Part shown: piece after piece, positions 17,927 through 26,663 of the stretch
How positions within the stretch are numbered: the first letter of the stretch is position 1
Layout: each line of letters begins with the position of its first letter
DNA from: Aliiglaciecola lipolytica
Lineage (GTDB): Bacteria; Pseudomonadota; Gammaproteobacteria; Enterobacterales; Alteromonadaceae
Assembly (NCBI RefSeq): GCF_018860635.1
Contig: NZ_JAHKPT010000018.1
Location: 1-36,595 of the forward strand
DNA: 36,595 nucleotides
Direction of reading: 5' to 3'
Translations under genes and position numbers: made by a program
The notes under the pieces: model-generated
The model's database searches: none
What the model was told of the DNA's origin: nothing
Seen by the model: the letters and a program-made list of their open reading frames with translations, nothing else

Positions 17927-19180
17927 ATGCAAGAATCTCTGTTTAGGCAAAGCGCTATCGATCACCAAAAAAATCGGCTTCACGGTGAGATATTGCTTAT
18001 CCCTACCTCTTCTCATGTATTAGTGACGCTTTTTGTGAGTGCCTGGATTATTGCAGCTTTAGCTTGGTTAGTAACAAGTCAATACGCGCGCAAAGAGAGC
18101 GTTGCTGGATGGTTAGAGCCGCCAAATGGCGTTGTCAAAGTGTTTCCTGAAACGACATCAGGTCGAATAGAGCGGGTGCTAGTTAAAGAGGGACAATTCG
18201 TATCAGAAGGCCAAGCACTGCTTGTAATAGACGGAGACCGCACACTTAGCAGCGGCTCAAGTTTGCAAACAACCTTGCTTGATGAATATAAAAATCAGCA
18301 ACGTATATTATTGGCACAAATAGAACGAGTCGAAATAATCGACACCATAACGATTCAAAATGCCCAGTCAAAACTATTGGCAATGGGTCAAGACATCATT
18401 AGGCTCGATACTCAGATTGAGACTCTTCAAAAACGTCATTCTCTGGTTTCTTCACGCTACCAGAACTATCAATCGATGCGCAAATCTGGACATATTTCCA
18501 AAGCTGATTTAGAGCAGGTTTTAGAACAAAAACTGGGGTTACAAAATCAAGAACAGGCATTGCAGAGAGAAAAAATAAACTTAAACAATGATATCAATGC
18601 AACCAAGAATCAATTATTAACGCTACCACAAAATCAGTTAAACCAAGCCAATCAGATAAAATCTAAACTCAGCGACCTAGCACTAAAAATAGCCCAGTTA
18701 AGCAGTCAAAGTCGACATGTATTAAAGGCTTCGCGAGATGGTTTAATATCGAATCTCCAAGCCCAAGTGGGTCAACAAACGAATCTAAACACCCCCTTGC
18801 TTTCAGTCGTGCCGCAAGAAAGTCAGATTCAGGCGAAACTTTTAGTGCCAGTAAAAGCGATTGGATTTGTTGAACAGGGCCAACCTATACAAATTCGTTA
18901 TGACGCTTTCCCATATCAAAAGTTTGGATTGTATCAAGGCACTATTACGAGTGTTTCCGATGCAGTGATTTTACCTAATGAGGTACACTATGCTCCCCTG
19001 AATATTCAAGAACCTGTCTATTTAGTGCATGCCACCCTCGAATCCCAGTCAGTATCTGCGTATGGCAAAAAGCTAAGTTTAAAATCAGGAATGACCTTAT
19101 CAGCAGATGTGCAATTGGGTGAACGCAGTTTACTTGAGTGGATATTTGAACCGTTGTTGAGTTTGCGGGGTAGAATCTAA
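17927..19180 (+). CDS. HlyD-family membrane fusion protein of a peptide exporter
   Basis: A 417-residue periplasmic adaptor linking the inner-membrane ABC exporter to an outer-membrane channel. It has a short cytoplasmic N-terminus, one transmembrane helix (about 27-50), a lipoyl-like segment (GRIERVLVKEGQFVSEGQALLVID), a long Gln-rich alpha-hairpin coiled coil (about 110-245), the returning lipoyl half (ASRDGLISNLQAQVGQ) and a C-terminal beta-barrel domain. It resembles CvaA-type adaptors of bacteriocin export. The stop overlaps the exporter start by one base (TAATG), so they are coupled. Start: ATG 17927 after AAGGAAAG. No TolC-like gene is in the window, so a chromosomal TolC is presumably used. 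Confidence 0.92.
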   Translation: MQESLFRQSAIDHQKNRLHGEILLIPTSSHVLVTLFVSAWIIAALAWLVTSQYARKESVAGWLEPPNGVVKVFPETTSGRIERVLVKEGQFVSEGQALLVIDGDRTLSSGSSLQTTLLDEYKNQQRILLAQIERVEIIDTITIQNAQSKLLAMGQDIIRLDTQIETLQKRHSLVSSRYQNYQSMRKSGHISKADLEQVLEQKLGLQNQEQALQREKINLNNDINATKNQLLTLPQNQLNQANQIKSKLSDLALKIAQLSSQSRHVLKASRDGLISNLQAQVGQQTNLNTPLLSVVPQESQIQAKLLVPVKAIGFVEQGQPIQIRYDAFPYQKFGLYQGTITSVSDAVILPNEVHYAPLNIQEPVYLVHATLESQSVSAYGKKLSLKSGMTLSADVQLGERSLLEWIFEPLLSLRGRI

Positions 19181-21339
19181 TGAATAGTACTACTTTTCCT
19201 CGCCCCGAAAGTTTGCTTAACTTTAGCTCTCGCCACTCACTGCCCTGCGTATTGCAAACGGAAGCGTCTGAGTGTGGCCTAGCGTGTTTAGCGATGATCA
19301 GCGGATTTTATGGATATGAAATAGATTTAACCAGTATTCGAAGCCGCTTTTCCATTTCTGCCCATGGGGCTACGTTAAAACAAATTATGCAAATAGCAGG
19401 TCAGATGGAGTTGTCTTCAAGGGCATTACGCCTTGAGATGGAACAACTAACTGAATTGCAAACACCCTGTATTTTACATTGGGAACTGAAGCACTTTGTA
19501 GTATTAAAAAAAGTCACTAGACATAAAGTGTATATTCATGACCCTGCGATTGGAGAGCGGGTATTAGAGCTTGCCGAAGTTGACAAACTATTCACCGGAA
19601 TAGCACTAGAGCTAACCCCGACCCCAGCGTTTGAGAAAGGCAAACAAAAACGAAAGTTATCCTTGAGTCATTTTTGGAATCGAATTAATGGATTGAAGCG
19701 CAGTTTAGCCATTATTTTATTGCTTTCAATCTTCATCCAAGTTTTTGCATTGATTCAACCTTATTACATGCAAACCGTCATCGATGATGTGATTTTGCGT
19801 TCCGACCTCAATTTACTCACGGTTTTGGCATTTGGATTCGGCTTGCTCTTACTGATAGATACGGGCACCTCATACATTCGCCAAACGGTCATTTTAAATC
19901 TATCAAGCCGCCTAAACATTCAAATGGCAGCAAATGTATTTACGCACCTTATAAGGTTACCTCTAGATTATTTTAGTAAACGCCACATGGGTGATGTTGT
20001 TTCACGGTTTGGCTCGCTACAAAGCATACGAGAACTGCTAACAACCGGGTTAGTGACGGTATTTGTTGATGGCTTAATGGCGACTCTCACTGTCTGGGTA
20101 ATGTTTTTATATGACCGCAAATTAACTTTCATCGTTTTAGCAATCGTCTTTCTGTATGCACTACTGCGCTATCTTTTTTACAAACCATTAAAACGCTTAA
20201 CCGAAGAAAGCATTGTTTCTTCGGCTAAAGAAAACAGCCATTTTATGGAATCGGTAAGAGCAATTCAGACCATTAAGCTATTTGAAAAGGAAACGGACAG
20301 ACAAAGTCAGTGGCAAAACAAACTTGCGGAAGCCATGAATAAAGAAATACGTTTACAGCGCTGGAATATCGGCTTTGATACAGCGAATAAAATTCTGTTT
20401 GGGCTGGAAAACATAATTGTTATTTATTTTGCAGCACTGGCAGTCACTAACAATACGCTGAGTGTGGGGATGCTTTTTGCATTTGTCAGTTATAAATCCC
20501 GCTTTATCAATTCTATGAATAACCTAATTGAAAAATGGATAGAATTTAGGATGCTAGAGCTACATTGTGAACGACTTGCTGATGTAGTTTACACCTCGAA
20601 AGATCCCATGGTTAGGGAATTCAAAAACCCGCGACTAACCAGCTCAACATCCGAGCACGATAAAATACACGGCGAAATTAGCTTAGTTAATTTAGGGTTT
20701 TCATATAGCCAACTTGATGCACCTGTATTCCAAAATATAAACCACACATTCGAGTCAGGCTCTACCATCGCTATCGTTGGTCCTAGTGGCTGTGGCAAGA
20801 GTACGTTAATGAAGTGCATGATGGGATTACTGCAACCCACAAATGGACAAGTTTTGGTCGATGGCATTGCTCTTTCAAACATAGATAGCTATCGACAAAG
20901 CATTGCAGCGGTAATGCAAGATGACGTGCTTCTAACCGGATCTATTGCAGAAAATATTGCGTGCCTTTCAACCAATATCGATATGCAGAAAATTGTTTAT
21001 TGCGCCCACCTGGCCTGTATTCATGAGGATATCGCTAAAACCAGTATGCAATACAACACTTTGGTAGGCGATATGGGCGCCAATTTAAGCGGCGGTCAAA
21101 AGCAACGCATTATTTTAGCCAGAGCGCTATACAAAGAGCCGCGAATTTTGTTTTTGGATGAAGCCACCAGCCATTTAGATGTGCAAAACGAAATGGCGAT
21201 AAACAATCATATTAAACAGTTATCGATCACACGAGTGATCATCGCTCACCGTCCACAAACCATAGCCAGCGCCGACAAGGTGTTGAGCTTGGAGGATGGC
21301 AGATTAAGCGATGTGACTTCGTCGATAAAACAGCCGTAA
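19180..21339 (+). CDS. Peptidase-containing ABC exporter (C39, PCAT type)
   Basis: A 719-residue exporter that should cut a double-glycine-type leader and export the core. The N-terminal C39 domain (about 15-135) carries QTEASECGLACLAM with catalytic Cys32 and oxyanion Gln26, His105 in KHFVVL, and Asp121 in HDPAIG, so the peptidase looks active. Membrane helices span about 165-450. The ATPase has Walker A GPSGCGKST (about 534-542), signature LSGGQKQR (about 637), Walker B ILFLDEATSHLD and the His switch IIAHR. It is coupled to the HlyD gene and followed by the regulator, precursor and ligase genes. By context its substrate is the peptide at 21699; the double-glycine peptide at 4802 is a second candidate. 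Confidence 0.95.
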   Translation: MNSTTFPRPESLLNFSSRHSLPCVLQTEASECGLACLAMISGFYGYEIDLTSIRSRFSISAHGATLKQIMQIAGQMELSSRALRLEMEQLTELQTPCILHWELKHFVVLKKVTRHKVYIHDPAIGERVLELAEVDKLFTGIALELTPTPAFEKGKQKRKLSLSHFWNRINGLKRSLAIILLLSIFIQVFALIQPYYMQTVIDDVILRSDLNLLTVLAFGFGLLLLIDTGTSYIRQTVILNLSSRLNIQMAANVFTHLIRLPLDYFSKRHMGDVVSRFGSLQSIRELLTTGLVTVFVDGLMATLTVWVMFLYDRKLTFIVLAIVFLYALLRYLFYKPLKRLTEESIVSSAKENSHFMESVRAIQTIKLFEKETDRQSQWQNKLAEAMNKEIRLQRWNIGFDTANKILFGLENIIVIYFAALAVTNNTLSVGMLFAFVSYKSRFINSMNNLIEKWIEFRMLELHCERLADVVYTSKDPMVREFKNPRLTSSTSEHDKIHGEISLVNLGFSYSQLDAPVFQNINHTFESGSTIAIVGPSGCGKSTLMKCMMGLLQPTNGQVLVDGIALSNIDSYRQSIAAVMQDDVLLTGSIAENIACLSTNIDMQKIVYCAHLACIHEDIAKTSMQYNTLVGDMGANLSGGQKQRIILARALYKEPRILFLDEATSHLDVQNEMAINNHIKQLSITRVIIAHRPQTIASADKVLSLEDGRLSDVTSSIKQP

Positions 21340-21369
21340 ACATCAACCTACTATTTAAGGAAAAATACA

Positions 21370-21591
21370 ATGGAAAACATGTTGGAGTTGTACCAAAACA
21401 AACTATCTAAAAGAGAGGCACAAGTGGCCAATAAAGTGCGCGAAGGTTTGAGTAACCGTTCAATCGCTGATCAATTATTTATCAGCGAACGGACGGTGAA
21501 ATTTCATTGCACTAACATTTTTAGAAAGTTAGCAATAAACAATCGAAAAATGCTGCGTTCATTGTTCCCAAATGCGTATGAAACAGCTTAA
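21370..21591 (+). CDS. LuxR/GerE-type HTH-only regulator
   Basis: A 73-residue protein that is nothing but the DNA-binding domain of the LuxR/NarL family. LSKREAQVANKVREGLSNRSIADQLFISERTVKFHCTNI covers the four-helix HTH, with the recognition helix at SERTVKFH. There is no receiver, PAS or acyl-homoserine-lactone domain, so its activity must be set by its level, by partner proteins or by another signal. It lies 30 bases after the exporter with AAGGA upstream. Several palindromes follow its stop, between it and the precursor gene, and are natural candidate operators. Confidence 0.88.
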   Translation: MENMLELYQNKLSKREAQVANKVREGLSNRSIADQLFISERTVKFHCTNIFRKLAINNRKMLRSLFPNAYETA

Positions 21592-21661
21592 AACTGTACT
21601 CTAGTACAGTTAACTTTTTGAGTATATTAGCCATACTCATATTGTCAGTACAATGATGTAC
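21592..21661 (+). promoter_or_regulatory. Three palindromes upstream of the graspetide precursor
   Basis: Directly after the luxR stop is AACTGTACT-CT-AGTACAGTT (21592-21611, perfect 9-bp arms), followed shortly by T5, so it could also act as a terminator. Next come GAGTAT-N7-ATACTC (21620-21638) and GTACA-N4-TGTAC (21648-21661). They fill most of the 107-base gap. They are probably operators and a local promoter for the precursor, possibly bound by the HTH-only regulator. I could not place a clear -35/-10. Confidence 0.45.
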
Positions 21662-21698
21662 GACAAATTACTAAAGTAAATATTACAAGGAGAATGAA

Positions 21699-21884
21699 AT
21701 GGAACATCCATTCAATACAAAAATGGAACTTAACAATTTATCTACCGAGCAAGTTGCTGCGGGTTCGCTCGCAATTCAACTGCCGAAAGATGCCAAGTTG
21801 CCTTCCCGCTCACCAATTAAACCACCCATGGAAACAACCATGGCAATTGGCGAAGAAGGCGGCAGTTTTGGTAATTGGTTCTAA
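21699..21884 (+). CDS. Graspetide (omega-ester peptide) precursor, TTxxxxEE type
   Basis: A 61-residue ribosomal peptide. The leader (about residues 1-22) starts MEHPFNTKMEL, with a PF motif faintly like the PFFARF of microviridin leaders, and ends LSTEQVAAG, a double-glycine-like C39 site (Leu -12, Val -4, Gly -1). The core would be about 39 residues from Ser23. It contains TTMAIGEE (Thr46, Thr47, Glu52, Glu53), exactly the TT-x4-EE motif of plesiocin-type graspetides, in which two nested Thr-Glu esters make a bicyclic hairpin. It ends GGSFGNWF. The start at 21699 is six bases after AAGGAG; the other ATG at 21694 is too close to the ribosome site and opens an unrelated frame. An ATP-grasp ligase follows 81 bases later. 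Modification and cleavage are inferred. Confidence 0.8.
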   Translation: MEHPFNTKMELNNLSTEQVAAGSLAIQLPKDAKLPSRSPIKPPMETTMAIGEEGGSFGNWF

Positions 21885-21895
21885 GCCATAAAGTG

Positions 21896-21922
21896 GTGAA
21901 CTACCTTGTTAAGGTAGTTCAC
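21896..21922 (+). terminator. Hairpin between precursor and ligase genes (attenuator or partial terminator)
   Basis: A perfect 12-bp stem, GTGAACTACCTT with AAGGTAGTTCAC, has a 3-nt loop and begins 12 bases after the precursor stop. There is no T-tract, so it probably protects the precursor mRNA or partly stops transcription, giving much more precursor than ligase. Confidence 0.6.
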
Positions 21923-21965
21923 TATATCTGAAAATTTAACTTCGATAAAAATTACAGGACGTGTT

Positions 21966-22895
21966 ATGTCGGTCGTTATTATTTTAGGTGCCAGCCAAGA
22001 CTGTCACGCATTACATATGCTTCAAGCATGCCATCAATCAGGGGTTGAAGCCGCATTATTTGACACATCACTTTACCCTTCTTGCCACAGTATTAGTTGG
22101 GACCCGATGTTAGCCAAAGGTGGGTTGCGGTTAAACTCTACCTTCTATAAGTTTGCACAAATCGACAGTGTTTTTTGGAGCAGTGTTGGACCGCCTAGCT
22201 TGGTAGCTAATACCAACCCTTCTTTGTATCAAATCGCCATGAGTGATAGCTCAAGCGCTTTACGGACTTTTTTCGATGAGACCAGTATTCGCTGGGTTAA
22301 TTCATGGCAAGTTTTTGATTCTCACAAAGTCAAACCTCGGCAATTACATAAGGCATCAACAGTGGGCGCATTAATCCCACAGACCTATATTGGTAATGAA
22401 ATCAAAGATATTCTTGCGTTTGCAAAACACTATAAAAAATTATTATTCAAACCTGTTTATGGCGGCTCACATGCCACTTTAATAGATGAACAATTGCTCA
22501 GTTCGATACATCTTCATAAAGTCTTAAAATATGCGCCTGTGACAATTCAAGAATATATTGAAGGGACAAACATTCGTACATATGTCATTGGTTCCGAGGT
22601 TTTCAGTGCAGAAATAGTCAGTGATGAGGTCGACTTTAGACTGCAATCAAATCCAATCCATATTCCCACCAAGACCCCTTCTAAGATTGTCGCTTTGGCC
22701 AAACGCTTGACTCAGGCGTTTAATATGCATTGGACTGCGATTGACTGGCGACGTGACAACAAAGGCAATTATTATTTTTTAGAGGCAAATCCCAGTCCAA
22801 TGTTCATACATTTTGAACAACTCACTGGTTACCCTATTACAGAGTTACTGGTGCAAGCGCTAATCCACCCTAGATATTTATCTAATGTAAGTTAA
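21966..22895 (+). CDS. ATP-grasp graspetide ligase (RimK/MvdD-like)
   Basis: A 309-residue ATP-grasp enzyme expected to join Thr hydroxyls to Glu carboxylates in the precursor at 21699 through an acyl-phosphate. The N-terminal pre-ATP-grasp domain (about 1-115) is followed by LLFKPVYGG (ATP-binding Lys near 162), QEYIEGTNIRTYVIG (about 195-209, with the Arg typical of the family), AIDWRR (about 258) and FLEANPSPMF (about 272-281, Mg2+-binding Glu and Asn). This pattern is closer to the microviridin/graspetide and RimK groups than to carboxylase or D-Ala-D-Ala ligase groups. The start follows AGGA by several bases. Only one ligase is present, as in plesiocin-type clusters; microviridin needs two. 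No terminator is evident after it. Confidence 0.85.
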   Translation: MSVVIILGASQDCHALHMLQACHQSGVEAALFDTSLYPSCHSISWDPMLAKGGLRLNSTFYKFAQIDSVFWSSVGPPSLVANTNPSLYQIAMSDSSSALRTFFDETSIRWVNSWQVFDSHKVKPRQLHKASTVGALIPQTYIGNEIKDILAFAKHYKKLLFKPVYGGSHATLIDEQLLSSIHLHKVLKYAPVTIQEYIEGTNIRTYVIGSEVFSAEIVSDEVDFRLQSNPIHIPTKTPSKIVALAKRLTQAFNMHWTAIDWRRDNKGNYYFLEANPSPMFIHFEQLTGYPITELLVQALIHPRYLSNVS

Positions 22896-23091
22896 ATTGC
22901 TAATGCCAAACGGCCTTATATAGACAAAGTGTACCTTTAAGCATACATTTAAACGCCTGCGTACAACCCCTGAAACATTTTCGTCAATCAATCTAAAGTG
23001 TATAGTGTTGACGCTTCAACAGGACAGAATATGAACTTTATTGCTTATAAAGTGAATTTCAAAACTAATAATAAAACGACAGGAATTCTCA

Positions 23092-26000
23092 ATGAATACA
23101 CTAAACAGAAGCGCTACAGTAAGCTACTTACTATTCAGCATTTCTATTTTGTTTTCTGCTCATATATTTGCGGCACAAGAAGAAAATGCAGATGCGGAAA
23201 CAGATTCGCCTTCAACTGAAAAACAAGATTGGGATGTACTTAATCCCCCTTTCGAATTGTCTTCAACTAAAATTGATACTGACGAAGTTACTTGGTCAAG
23301 TTTAGATATCTCACCCGATGGCAAAAAAATGGCATTCGACACTTTGGGAGACATTTTCATTGTTGATAGCCAAGGTGGTGAAGCAAAAGCGCTCACTCAA
23401 GATTTCGCTTGGAATATTCAACCTGCGTTTAGTCCGGATGGCAAAAAAATCGCGTTTAGCTCCGACCGAGGTGGGTTGTCTAATATTTGGATGATGGATT
23501 TAGACAGTGGTGAATTAACCCAAGTCACCACCGAAAAAAATAACATTATGCACTCTCCAAAGTGGAGTCCTGACGGACAATATATTCTTGCTACCAAAGG
23601 CATAATGTCGAGTCGTAGTATCCCTGCTGGCGAAATTTGGATGTATCACTTTTCTGGTGGCGATGGCGTTCAAATCAAAGCAAGAGTCAATGGCAAAGCA
23701 GATCAAAAAAATATCGCTGATCCTGCATTTTCTCCCGATGGAAAGTATGTTTATTTTACCCAAGACATTACGGGAGGCTCGACATTTAGTTACAACCGAG
23801 ATCCCTTGAAATCGATTTTTGCGATTAGCCGTTATGAATTAGAAAACGGTGATGAGGAGAGATTTGTTAGCGGCACTGGTGGCGCAATTGTTCCCACTCC
23901 CTCTCCCGATGGTAAAAAGCTAGCGTTTATTCGTAGGATTAAGAACAGAACGGCATTATTTGTTAAAGACTTGTCAGATGGCAGCGAACGAGTTTTATTT
24001 CAAGAACTTGAGCGAGATATGCAAGAAGGCTTCGGTAGTGAAGGCTATTTTGCCTATTTTGATTGGACCCCAGACTCTGAAAATATAGTATTTTGGACCG
24101 CAGGTAAGTTTCACAAACTCAATGTAGATAGCCTCGAAATTGAAGACATTCCAGTAAACCTATCAACAACAGCACAATATGCAGATGCGCTGCGTTTTGA
24201 TGTGGATGTCGCACCAGATTCGTTTGACGTAAAAATGATACGCTGGGCTCAGAAATCACCAAATGGAAAAAATATTCTTTATCAGGCCCTAGGCAAGTTA
24301 TATGTCAAAGACTTAAAATCAGGCAAAGTAAAACGCTTAACCAAACAAAATGACCATGATGAATATTTCCCTCGTTATTCAAATGACGGGAAGAAAATCG
24401 TCTATACCACATGGAATGACCAAGATTTAGGAACGATTAGAATCGTGTCTGCTCGAGGCGGCAAAGGTAAAGTTATTTCAAACAATCCAGGTCACTATGT
24501 TGAACCTAGCTTTTCGTTAGACGGTGAAATGGTAACTTATAGAAAAACCACTGGAGGATATTTACTTACCCCTAAGTGGTCAGTTGAACCGGGGTTATAT
24601 GTTACAAACTTAGATGACAAGACCCATACTCGAATTTCTAAAAGTGGCGGTGCCCCGCATTTTGCAGGCTCAAACGAGCGGGTATATTTTACCGCTGTCG
24701 TTGGCGGTACTCCTTACACCGAAACCCAATTAGTCAGTGTTGATTTAAACGGTGAAGACCTCCGTGAACATTTATATGGTGCCGACAAAATTAGCGAATA
24801 TCGATTATCCCATGATGGGAGATGGATTGCTTTTGTGCATCAGTACAATGCCTACGTTGCGCCATTTATGGAAATGGGGAAACGTCAAAATATCGGACCA
24901 TCAAGTACTGCAACGCCAATTAAACAAGTTTCAAGTCGAGCCGGTGAATATCTCACTTGGTCCCCAGATAATAAAACACTTTCGTGGTATCACGGCCCTT
25001 ATTATTTCGAACGAGATTTGAAAGACGCTTTTGATTTTATCGCAGATGCACCAGCCACCTTGCCAGAACCCGTTAGCGAAGGCATTAGCCTGTCATTCAG
25101 TCAAAAATCTGATAAACCAGAAGGTTATAAGGCCATTGTTGGCGGTACCGTCGTCACCATGCGTGATGCAGATAATCAACAAGAGATAATCGAAAATGCG
25201 GTTGTCTTAATTAACGGCAACAAAATTGAAGCGATTGGCAAAGTTGACGATATCGAGATTCCTGATTCAGCATTTATTATTAACGCTGAAGGAAAAACCA
25301 TTATTCCTGGTTTAATAGATACCCATGCCCATGGATCCCAGGGCAGTAACGAAATTATTCCCCAGCAAAATTGGAGTCAATATTCTAATCTAGCGTTTGG
25401 TGTGACCACTATTCACGATCCATCAAACGACACCACTGAAATTTTTTCCGCGGCTGAGTTACAAAAAGCAGGCAAAATCGTTGCACCTCGCATTTACTCT
25501 ACCGGTACGATCTTGTACGGCGCAGAAGCATTGGGTTACAAAGCAATCATCAAAAGTTTTGATGATGCTAAGTATCACTTACAGCGACTCAAAGACGTCG
25601 GTGCAATTTCGGTTAAAAGTTATAATCAACCTCGTCGTGATCAGCGCCAACAAGTATTAGCTGCGGCAAGAGAACTGGAAATGATGGTAGTGCCAGAAGG
25701 TGGCGGTAAACTACAGCAAAATATCACTATGGTAGTAGATGGCCACACTGGCTTAGAGCACTCACTGCCCATTGCCAAAGGTTACAATGACTTAACCAAA
25801 TTATGGTCGGCAACCAAATCGGGGTATACACCAACCTTTATCGTTTCCTATGGTGGTTTAATGGGAGAAGAGTATTGGTACGACCGTACTGAAGTTTGGA
25901 AGAATCCTCGTTTGATGCGTTACACGCCATCTTATATTATCGATCGTCGTTCGATTCGCCGACCTACGGCGCCAGACAATCAATATAACCATTTTAATGT

Positions 26001-26442
26001 GGCATCTTATGCAAAAGAGCTAAGAGACAACGGCGTAAGTATCCATATCGGTGGTCATGGTCAACGAGAGGGCTTAGCCGCACATTGGGAGCTATGGTCC
26101 ATGCAACAAGGTGGATTTACGCCTTGGGAAGCCCTAAGAGGTGGGACCATTGATGGTGCGAAACATTTGGGTATGGATAAACAGATTGGTAGCATTGAAG
26201 TAGGAAAAGTAGCAGACTTAGTGGTTATCGACGGTAACGTGTTAGCCGATATTAGGCGCAGTGAGTATGTAGACTATACCGTGATCAATGGTCGTATCTA
26301 CGACGCGGCAACCATGAACGAAGTTAACAGCAAACATAAGCGACAACCGTTTTTCTTTGAACAAGATAATCAAAGTTTTATGCCTAAAGAAACGGAAGCG
26401 AGAGTTCATGAAAAAGCCAAACAACATAAGTGGGTTCATTAA
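23092..26442 (+). CDS. Secreted TolB-propeller/amidohydrolase fusion
   Basis: A 1116-residue exported protein. After a signal peptide (about 1-28, ending FAA) come repeated PD40/TolB-like propeller blades, recognisable by DISPDGKKMAF, FSPDGKKIAFSSD and similar motifs (about 60-640). The C-terminal amidohydrolase domain (about 680-1090) has GLIDTHAHGSQG as the first metal-site HxH, HIGGHGQ, and the late SIEVGKVADLVVIDG typical of imidazolonepropionase- and dipeptidase-like members. It probably hydrolyses a cyclic amide or dipeptide in the periplasm; the substrate is unknown. It has its own terminator and lies 196 bases after the ligase, a stretch with no gene, so it is probably not part of the graspetide operon. 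Confidence 0.88.
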   Translation: MNTLNRSATVSYLLFSISILFSAHIFAAQEENADAETDSPSTEKQDWDVLNPPFELSSTKIDTDEVTWSSLDISPDGKKMAFDTLGDIFIVDSQGGEAKALTQDFAWNIQPAFSPDGKKIAFSSDRGGLSNIWMMDLDSGELTQVTTEKNNIMHSPKWSPDGQYILATKGIMSSRSIPAGEIWMYHFSGGDGVQIKARVNGKADQKNIADPAFSPDGKYVYFTQDITGGSTFSYNRDPLKSIFAISRYELENGDEERFVSGTGGAIVPTPSPDGKKLAFIRRIKNRTALFVKDLSDGSERVLFQELERDMQEGFGSEGYFAYFDWTPDSENIVFWTAGKFHKLNVDSLEIEDIPVNLSTTAQYADALRFDVDVAPDSFDVKMIRWAQKSPNGKNILYQALGKLYVKDLKSGKVKRLTKQNDHDEYFPRYSNDGKKIVYTTWNDQDLGTIRIVSARGGKGKVISNNPGHYVEPSFSLDGEMVTYRKTTGGYLLTPKWSVEPGLYVTNLDDKTHTRISKSGGAPHFAGSNERVYFTAVVGGTPYTETQLVSVDLNGEDLREHLYGADKISEYRLSHDGRWIAFVHQYNAYVAPFMEMGKRQNIGPSSTATPIKQVSSRAGEYLTWSPDNKTLSWYHGPYYFERDLKDAFDFIADAPATLPEPVSEGISLSFSQKSDKPEGYKAIVGGTVVTMRDADNQQEIIENAVVLINGNKIEAIGKVDDIEIPDSAFIINAEGKTIIPGLIDTHAHGSQGSNEIIPQQNWSQYSNLAFGVTTIHDPSNDTTEIFSAAELQKAGKIVAPRIYSTGTILYGAEALGYKAIIKSFDDAKYHLQRLKDVGAISVKSYNQPRRDQRQQVLAAARELEMMVVPEGGGKLQQNITMVVDGHTGLEHSLPIAKGYNDLTKLWSATKSGYTPTFIVSYGGLMGEEYWYDRTEVWKNPRLMRYTPSYIIDRRSIRRPTAPDNQYNHFNVASYAKELRDNGVSIHIGGHGQREGLAAHWELWSMQQGGFTPWEALRGGTIDGAKHLGMDKQIGSIEVGKVADLVVIDGNVLADIRRSEYVDYTVINGRIYDAATMNEVNSKHKRQPFFFEQDNQSFMPKETEARVHEKAKQHKWVH

Positions 26443-26479
26443 ACTTAGGCTAGCCTAAACAGCTAATGTTATTAATAGG

Positions 26480-26503
26480 GGGCGCTTTAAGCGCCCTTTT
26501 TTT
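26480..26503 (+). terminator. Intrinsic terminator of the amidohydrolase gene
   Basis: GGGCGC (26480-26485) pairs with GCGCCC (26491-26496) over a 5-nt loop and is followed by T7. Confidence 0.92.
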
Positions 26504-26663
26504 GTGTCGAATTGTGAACGAAGGTGCATAATCTTACCCATTTATATTAAACTAGTGACAAAAGCTGATCTGTTTATTTGCTTAGTTTGGCAAATAGTGG
26601 GATAAAACATGCCAATCTTTCAAATTAATTTAGCTAAAAGACGTAATCTAGGAGTATTAGCAC

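Noticed and set aside
21694..21891. 65-residue frame starting at ATG 21694, overlapping the precursor
   Set aside because: The ATG is one base after AAGGAG, too close for good initiation, and the product has no leader or core logic. The frame at 21699 has both correct spacing and graspetide motifs.
22998..23219. 73-residue open frame between the ligase and amidohydrolase genes
   Set aside because: It overlaps the amidohydrolase signal-peptide region in another frame, lacks a ribosome site and shows no leader or core features.
23092..26442. Amidohydrolase as a tailoring enzyme of the graspetide operon
   Set aside because: It has a signal peptide, is separated by 196 non-coding bases, and belongs to a widespread secreted propeller-amidohydrolase family found without peptide clusters.
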